Positions 6,830 to 10,565 of a DNA stretch of 10,565 bases are shown piece by piece. The position numbers and the translations under genes are program-made. The stretch is from Candidatus Bathyarchaeota archaeon (GTDB taxonomy: Archaea > Thermoproteota > Bathyarchaeia > Bathyarchaeales > Bathycorpusculaceae), in assembly GCA_018396615.1 (NCBI GenBank), contig JAGTQT010000015.1, forward strand, positions 10,232 through 20,796, written 5' to 3'. The notes under the pieces are model-generated. The model searched no databases and was not told the origin of the DNA. It saw only the letters and a list, made by a program, of their open reading frames with translations. Position 1 is the first letter of the stretch; every line of letters begins with the position of its first letter.

Positions 6830-7259
6830 GTGGTTCATGATTTCGCTGTTGCTTGCCTGCTGGGCATTGATTGCTTCGTTTCTAGCAGCGTACTATTCGG
6901 TTAGGTATCTTGACTTGCATGAACGGCTTGGAGGCGTTTTGATAAACGTCAACATAGGCATCGACTATGGCAACGGCTCAAGAACATGGCTTAACCAGAC
7001 AAAGGCATTTTCGGGACAAACCCTCTTTGATGTTACAAAGCAGATAGCTAACGTAACATACAACACTGGCGCTTACGGAACTGAAATTCTTTCAATAAAC
7101 TCAGTTAGCAAACAAGACAGTTTCGGCTGGACCTATTGGATTTGGAACAGCACAGCCAATGCATGGCTAATAGTGTGGGAAAACGTTGACAGCTACGTAG
7201 TTGCGAACGGCGAAACCTTCATGTGGTACTACCAAAACGGGTTTAACCCGCCACCATAG
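6801..7259 (+). CDS. Membrane-anchored DUF4430 (transcobalamin-like) protein
   Basis: About 152 residues. It has a basic N-terminus, a signal-anchor helix at about 12-32, and then an exterior domain of about 110 residues that fits DUF4430, the fold related to the C-terminal domain of intrinsic factor and transcobalamin. Seen family landmarks: VNIGIDYGNGS (50-60), SGQTLFDVTKQI (71-82), GTEILSINSV (93-102), the Trp-rich GWTYWIWNS (109-117) and the closing VDSYVVANGETFMWYY (129-144). In bacteria, DUF4430 proteins often occur with ECF vitamin transporters as surface binders, which matches the S-component gene it overlaps by 29 bases. The job proposed is to capture a ligand, perhaps corrinoid, outside the cell and pass it to the S component; the ligand is inferred. 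The start is uncertain: GTG 6801, a non-standard codon at 6807-6810, or ATG 6837. Confidence 0.75.
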   Translation: MRITRLLRNKWFMISLLLACWALIASFLAAYYSVRYLDLHERLGGVLINVNIGIDYGNGSRTWLNQTKAFSGQTLFDVTKQIANVTYNTGAYGTEILSINSVSKQDSFGWTYWIWNSTANAWLIVWENVDSYVVANGETFMWYYQNGFNPPP

Positions 7260-7275
7260 CTCTTTTGCCACATAC

Positions 7276-7282
7276 TTTTTTT
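7276..7282 (+). terminator. T7 run after the DUF4430 gene
   Basis: A T7 run, 17 bases after the stop codon and preceded by a T4, fits archaeal oligo-T termination. The next gene has its own TATA-like box, so a transcript boundary here is likely. Confidence 0.5.
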
Positions 7283-7334
7283 CTGCATCTCTCAAGACCT
7301 CTTCATCTTTGCTTTGATCTCTTCGGCAAAACAA

Positions 7335-7342
7335 TTTTAAAC
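7335..7342 (+). promoter_or_regulatory. TATA-like box before the acyl-CoA synthetase beta gene
   Basis: TTTTAAAC lies about 50 bases before the TTG at 7389, giving a predicted transcript start near 7364. The rest of the 129-base gap between genes (7260-7388) holds the T7 run and no gene. Confidence 0.4.
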
Positions 7343-7388
7343 TAAAACATCCGTGATACAGTAACCAACAACATGAAGGCTGAAAGTT

Positions 7389-8084
7389 TTGAAGGAAACA
7401 TTGCGACTGCTTTCGCAAGTTAGACAAGAAGGCAGAAAAAACCTGCTTGAAACTGAAGCTAAAGCGGTATGCCGCGAATACGGGATACCCGTAGCCCGAA
7501 CCGAGCTGGCGGAAACACAGGAAAAGGCGGCTAAACTTGCAAATGAAATCGGGTACCCTGTGGTTTTGAAGATTGTTTCACCAGATATTATCCACAAGTC
7601 TGATGTCGGCGGGGTAGCTGTAAACCTGAAAAACGCTGAGGAAGTCAAAAACGCATACAGCAGCATAATCAAAAACGTGAAAAAACATAATGCAAAAGCC
7701 AAGATCAAAGGCATACTTGTACAGGAGATGGCTCCGCCGTCAACGGAAGTCATAGTCGGCGCTACCAAGGATCCGCAGTTTGGTCCGGCGCTGATGTTTG
7801 GTTTAGGCGGGGTTTTCGTTGAAGTCTTGAAAGATGTAACTTTCAGAATCGCGCCGGTCAGCGAGGAAGAGGCTCGCCAAATGATCAGCGAGGTGAAAGC
7901 TTACCCGCTGCTTAAGGGGTATCGGAATACTCCGCCTGCAGACATCGACGCTATTGTTAAGATCTTGCTTAACACGTCCAAGCTTGTGATGGATCATCCG
8001 GAGATCAAGGAGCTTGACCTTAATCCGATAATGGTTTACCAGAAAGGCGCAAAGACTGTTGACGCAAGAATAATTCTTGAATAA
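7389..8084 (+). CDS. ADP-forming acetyl/acyl-CoA synthetase beta subunit (ATP-grasp)
   Basis: 231 residues, the usual size of the separate beta subunit of archaeal ADP-forming acetyl-CoA synthetase. This enzyme converts acyl-CoA + ADP + Pi to acid + CoA + ATP and is a main ATP-yielding step in peptide- and sugar-fermenting archaea. Seen: the ATP-grasp start EAKAVCREYGIPV (23-35), GYPVVLKIVSPDIIHKSDVGG with H69 at the position of the phosphorylated beta-subunit His, VQEMAPPSTEVIVG (111-124), FGPALMFGLGG (131-141) and the metal-binding ELDLNPIMV (208-216). The start is TTG with only a weak AAGG ahead of it; an out-of-frame ATG at 7373 leads to a short dead-end ORF. The alpha (CoA-binding) subunit is not next to it and must be encoded elsewhere. 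The substrate range (acetate, branched or aryl acids) cannot be told. Confidence 0.92.
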   Translation: MKETLRLLSQVRQEGRKNLLETEAKAVCREYGIPVARTELAETQEKAAKLANEIGYPVVLKIVSPDIIHKSDVGGVAVNLKNAEEVKNAYSSIIKNVKKHNAKAKIKGILVQEMAPPSTEVIVGATKDPQFGPALMFGLGGVFVEVLKDVTFRIAPVSEEEARQMISEVKAYPLLKGYRNTPPADIDAIVKILLNTSKLVMDHPEIKELDLNPIMVYQKGAKTVDARIILE

Positions 8085-8113
8085 GAGAAGCCTTCTTCCC
8101 TCCAAGCTCTAGA

Positions 8114-8120
8114 GAGATGA
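8114..8120 (+). promoter_or_regulatory. Shine-Dalgarno GAGATGA deciding the TTG start at 8128
   Basis: GAGATGA ends 7 bases before TTG 8128 and supports that non-ATG start. The overlapping ATG at 8117 is in another frame and runs only about 23 codons. Confidence 0.5.
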
Positions 8121-8127
8121 GTAAGCG

Positions 8128-9003
8128 TTGTCAGCCAAGCAGCAAACCCGAGAGATTGAAGAGCTATCTAAGAAACTTTCTGAGCTGAAAATGCAGAAGG
8201 CTCATCTTGATGAAGAAGCCCAAAGGCAGGCTGAGAGAAGAGATAAGCTGAACGAGCAAACACGAAATCTGAGAAAAGCGATCACTGAACTACGAAGCGA
8301 AAGAGACAGCCTTAACGAGCAAGTCAAAGACATGAAAATGATACGAGATGGCTTAAAAGAGAAAAGACATGCAATAATCTCGGAAATAAAAGCGTTAAGG
8401 CAAGAATACAAAACAATCGCCGAAAAAAAGCCCCCTAGAAGCCAAAAATCGCTACAGGAAGAAATTGAGAAGCTTGACTGGAGAATCCAGACAACGACCC
8501 TAAGCTTGCAGGAAGAAAAGGAACTTGTCACACAAGTGCGGCTCCTTGAAACCCAGCTAAACGTTTACAGGAAACTTGACAGCCTAAGACAAAAAATGAC
8601 AGCGCTGCAGACTGAGATCAAAGCTTTGGAAGCTCAAGGCAAGCAGTGCCACGAGAAGCTTACAGGAACGGCGCAGAGAAGCCAAACTCTTCACCAGAAG
8701 ATGGTTGAAAAAACTGAAGAGCAAAAGAAGCTTAAAGCTGAAGCGGACAACGCGCACATGCTTTTCCTCAAGACAAGAGAAGAAGCAAAAGTCGTCCAAG
8801 CCAGCATAGCCGAAGTCTTAGGGCAGATGAAGCAGAAGAAACATGAAGCACGCGAAGAGGCAGAGAAGGAAAGAGCCGAGGATGAGAAGACTTTGCGTGA
8901 AAAGCTGGTAAAAGAGGCAGAAGAGAAGCTGAAGCGCGGCGAGAAGCTGACATGGCAGCAGTTCCAGCTGCTTGCTAAAGACGATGAAGCGGAGCAAGAT
9001 TAG
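8128..9003 (+). CDS. Archaeal long coiled-coil protein (COG1340-like)
   Basis: 291 residues, almost wholly charged heptad-like helix rich in K, E, Q, R and L, with no membrane segment or signal peptide. The layout is an N-terminal coiled coil (5-95) with repeats of the type RDKLNEQ, RDSLNEQV, RDGLKEK; a break at EKKPPRSQ (97-104); the conserved segment IEKLDWRIQTTTLSLQEEKE (112-131); a second coiled coil (to about 260); and the C-terminal block LKRGEKLTWQQFQLLAK (267-283). This order fits the widespread archaeal family COG1340, which is distantly like the yeast ribosome/mRNA-associated protein Bfr1. The molecular function of that family is not settled; a ribosome-associated or scaffold role is inferred. 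It lies 43 bases after the acyl-CoA synthetase gene with no clear terminator between them, so cotranscription is possible. Confidence 0.75.
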   Translation: MSAKQQTREIEELSKKLSELKMQKAHLDEEAQRQAERRDKLNEQTRNLRKAITELRSERDSLNEQVKDMKMIRDGLKEKRHAIISEIKALRQEYKTIAEKKPPRSQKSLQEEIEKLDWRIQTTTLSLQEEKELVTQVRLLETQLNVYRKLDSLRQKMTALQTEIKALEAQGKQCHEKLTGTAQRSQTLHQKMVEKTEEQKKLKAEADNAHMLFLKTREEAKVVQASIAEVLGQMKQKKHEAREEAEKERAEDEKTLREKLVKEAEEKLKRGEKLTWQQFQLLAKDDEAEQD

Positions 9004-9090
9004 AAGCCGCAAAGCAGCTTCGAGACAGACATGGATCAAACGAGTATTTCAGTTCATTCCATATGCTTCAAGCATCGATTTCAAAGATGT

Positions 9091-9100
9091 CTTTTTATTT
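9091..9100 (+). promoter_or_regulatory. TATA-like box for the UbiA gene
   Basis: CTTTTTATTT is centred about 31 bases before the ATG at 9128. Transcription would begin only a few bases before the start codon, fitting a nearly leaderless mRNA. The stretch 9004-9127 holds no gene that can be supported. Confidence 0.4.
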
Positions 9101-9127
9101 CGGCATTGCTTACACGTAGCAGATGCC

Positions 9128-10092
9128 ATGTTGACAAGCATTAAAACACTCGGCACCATTTCAAGAGCGGAATTCCTACTGCCAAACCTAGGATCGCTGA
9201 TCATGGGGCTCGCTTGGGGCGCAACGGCGTCAACAAGCCCTAGCGAGCTTGCCGTTCTGATAGCCTTGTCCTTCGCCATAATCAATCTAAGCTCCGCCAT
9301 AGGCGCACAGGCTAACACACTTTCCGACCGCGAACTGGACGCAAAAGACGAGCGCAAGACGCAACTTGTCGATGCCATGAACTCCTTTGGCGAAAGAAGA
9401 TTGAAAACTGTGCTGGCGATCGAGTTTGCGCTTACCCTAATTCTGGTCTCTGCCTTCATGTACGTTCAGCAGAGGCCGATCCTTCTGCTATTGTGGATCC
9501 TCGGGATAAGTCTAGGCTGCGCTTACTCTCTTCCGCCGGTAAGGCTGAAATCAAGAAGCGGGCTGGCACCTATCTCGCTGATTCTTGTTCTTGCCTTCTT
9601 TCCAGTTCTGTTTGCGTACTACTCTTTCACGGATGAGTTGAACCTTTTCTTTTTGATCTCGCTGACAGGATTAGCCTTAACGGTCTACGGTGTCATAATT
9701 CCCACTGAAATTAGAGACTATTTCGGGGATAAATCGGTGGGCATAGAAACCTTCACGGTGCACATCGGTCTTGTCAAAGCGTCAATGCTGGCAATACTGC
9801 TTCTATCCGCAGGAGCAACGCTGACAGCGGCAGCTTTTCTTTTGCAGTTTGCCTATGATCAGCACCTTTTTTGGGTATTTTGCTCGCTGCGATACCAGTA
9901 GCTGCGTTCACGGTGCTAAAACAGTTTAGAAAACTCTACATATTGGCGCGTGAATACGCATCCACCGGTAGCGAAGCGGTTAAGGATCAAATAGTAAGCG
10001 TATCCTCGCAGAATCCCCGCTGGATAATGATAATCACGCAGACTTACAGCGTAATCTCCATAGTAATGCTGGCAAGCAAATTCTTGCTTTAG
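9128..10092 (+). pseudogene. UbiA-family prenyltransferase, split by a -1 frameshift
   Basis: An integral membrane prenyltransferase that would attach an isoprenoid diphosphate chain to an acceptor. From ATG 9128 the first part gives about 257 residues and ends at TAG 9899-9901. The rest continues in the other frame from about 9871 to 10092. Seen: first Asp-rich motif NTLSDRELD (63-71), YSLPPVRLK (133-141), second motif EIRDYFGDKSVG (194-205, D197 and D201), and several membrane helices. Both Asp motifs bind the Mg-diphosphate and are intact. The break falls at T6 (9867-9872). With one more T the frame reads H-L-F-L-G-I-L-L-A, giving a full protein of about 320 residues, a normal UbiA length. 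So this is one-base loss in a T tract, a sequencing indel, or a real frameshift. The first motif lacks the usual ND pair, so the substrate (DGGGP, quinone or other) is unassigned. Confidence 0.85.
9867..9872 (+). other. T6 homopolymer at the UbiA frame break
   Basis: The run CACC-TTTTTT-GGG is where the two frames of the prenyltransferase meet. Adding one T, or slipping back by one base, restores the frame. Slippage of the TTT codon by one is chemically easy, but the upstream CTT would not re-pair well in the -1 frame, so programmed frameshifting is not strongly supported. Confidence 0.6.
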
Positions 10093-10150
10093 CAGGCTCG
10101 TGGCAACATTAAAAAAGTTTCGTAGCATATTAGAAATCGAGGAAAAAGAT

Positions 10151-10558
10151 TTGAAAATCCTAATCGTGTATGATACGGTTTCAGAGATCAGAAACACTGA
10201 GAAAATCGCGGTCGCGCTCAGCGAGGTGCTGAAAGAGAGAGGACTTGACGTAGACTGCCTATACGTGAAGAACGCTGATCCCTCAAGTGCGAAGAGCTAT
10301 GATGGTGTCCTAGCTGGCGCGCCTACCATGGCGTTTAGAGCCACACGGGACATTATGCGCTTCTTGGACAGCCTTGCCAAAGACACGTTTGCTGGAAAAT
10401 TCGCCGCAGCTTTTGACACGCAGGTGCAAAGCATAATCAGTGGAAACGCAGCCAAGGGAATAGAGAAGAAACTTCAAAAGCTCGGCTTCAGGATAGCCGC
10501 GCCGCCTTTGGTTGCTTATGTCGAAAGAAGAAAGAAGGAATACTATCTCAAAGAGTAG
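10151..10558 (+). CDS. Flavodoxin-fold protein
   Basis: 135 residues from the TTG at 10151. This start is chosen because GAGGA (10139-10143) lies 7 bases ahead and the protein then begins MKILIVYD, as flavodoxins usually do. A GTG at 10100, 7 bases after the UbiA stop, would add 17 residues encoded by AT-rich, promoter-like DNA. Seen: strand 1 and phosphate loop YDTVSEIRNTEKIA (7-20), the second loop YDGVLAGAPTMAF (50-62), and the third-strand region AGKFAAAFDTQ (79-89). The loop differs from the usual T-x-T/S-G-N-T because E-I-R replaces the Gly, so FMN binding may be changed. The C-terminus stops at YYLKE, where relatives often continue with a further short helix. It would carry or sense electrons or act as a flavin-dependent enzyme. 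It lies behind the UbiA gene and may act with it. Confidence 0.8.
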   Translation: MKILIVYDTVSEIRNTEKIAVALSEVLKERGLDVDCLYVKNADPSSAKSYDGVLAGAPTMAFRATRDIMRFLDSLAKDTFAGKFAAAFDTQVQSIISGNAAKGIEKKLQKLGFRIAAPPLVAYVERRKKEYYLKE

Positions 10559-10565
10559 TACGCAA

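Noticed and set aside
8117..8188. Short ATG-started ORF before the coiled-coil gene
   Set aside because: It runs only about 23 codons, overlaps the coiled-coil gene in another frame, and its ATG is part of that gene's Shine-Dalgarno.
8202..9039. Long - strand Leu/Ser-rich ORFs opposite the coiled-coil gene
   Set aside because: They are the expected antisense reading of Glu/Lys-rich codons (CTT/TTC), not hydrophobic membrane proteins.
8972..9127. N-terminal extension of the UbiA frame into the coiled-coil gene
   Set aside because: The first 52 residues overlap the upstream gene's end and a TATA-like box and do not look like UbiA; ATG 9128 fits the first membrane helix.
9049..9459. 136-residue - strand ORF opposite UbiA
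   Set aside because: It is antisense to a motif-bearing gene and has no recognisable features or ribosome site.
9865..9873. Programmed -1 frameshift in UbiA
   Set aside because: CTT-TTT is a poor slippery heptamer because CTT cannot re-pair well as CCT; an indel in the T tract is simpler.

Overview
The window looks archaeal, most likely from a moderately GC-rich mesophilic or thermophilic lineage of the Thermoproteota/Bathyarchaeia type; that lineage is an inference, not a proof. The signs are AT-rich TATA-like boxes about 25 bases ahead of several start codons or expected transcript starts, T-run termination signals, very frequent GTG/TTG starts, a stand-alone MetE-like catalytic domain, an ADP-forming acyl-CoA synthetase beta subunit, and an archaeal-style coiled-coil protein (COG1340-like). 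No rRNA, tRNA, CRISPR array, insertion sequence or phage gene was seen.

Layout. At the left edge is a PadR-type regulator (+), open at its 5' end. Facing it (-) are two genes for secreted or membrane-anchored proteins of unknown function. The upstream one (1419-2603) has a signal peptide, a large exterior domain, one C-terminal membrane helix and a poly-Arg stop-transfer. The downstream one (512-1561) has a signal peptide and a hydrophobic central region, and starts inside the upstream gene from a strong Shine-Dalgarno. Next (-) is a MetE-like methyltransferase-fold protein. A divergent promoter region separates it from an HtpX-type membrane metalloprotease (+). Then come an M20 metallopeptidase and a probable two-gene uptake unit, namely an ECF-type S component overlapping a membrane-anchored DUF4430 (transcobalamin-like) protein. 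These are followed by the acyl-CoA synthetase beta subunit, a long coiled-coil protein, a UbiA prenyltransferase split by a -1 frameshift in a T tract, and a flavodoxin-fold protein, all on the + strand.

How they work together. The window is mainly chromosomal housekeeping and accessory genes in short transcription units rather than one pathway. The clearest functional units are the S component + DUF4430 pair (vitamin, possibly corrinoid, capture and uptake; the ECF ATPases are elsewhere), the UbiA + flavodoxin pair (membrane prenyl-lipid or quinone chemistry, unproven), and the overlapping pair of secreted unknowns, which is the best candidate here for an undescribed system.

Main oddities: the nested start of the second secreted gene inside the Arg-run codons of the first; a MetE-like protein that lacks the HxC cysteine zinc ligand; the frameshifted UbiA; a textbook Shine-Dalgarno at the DUF4430 gene with no standard start codon at the right spacing; and a flavodoxin whose phosphate loop is changed.
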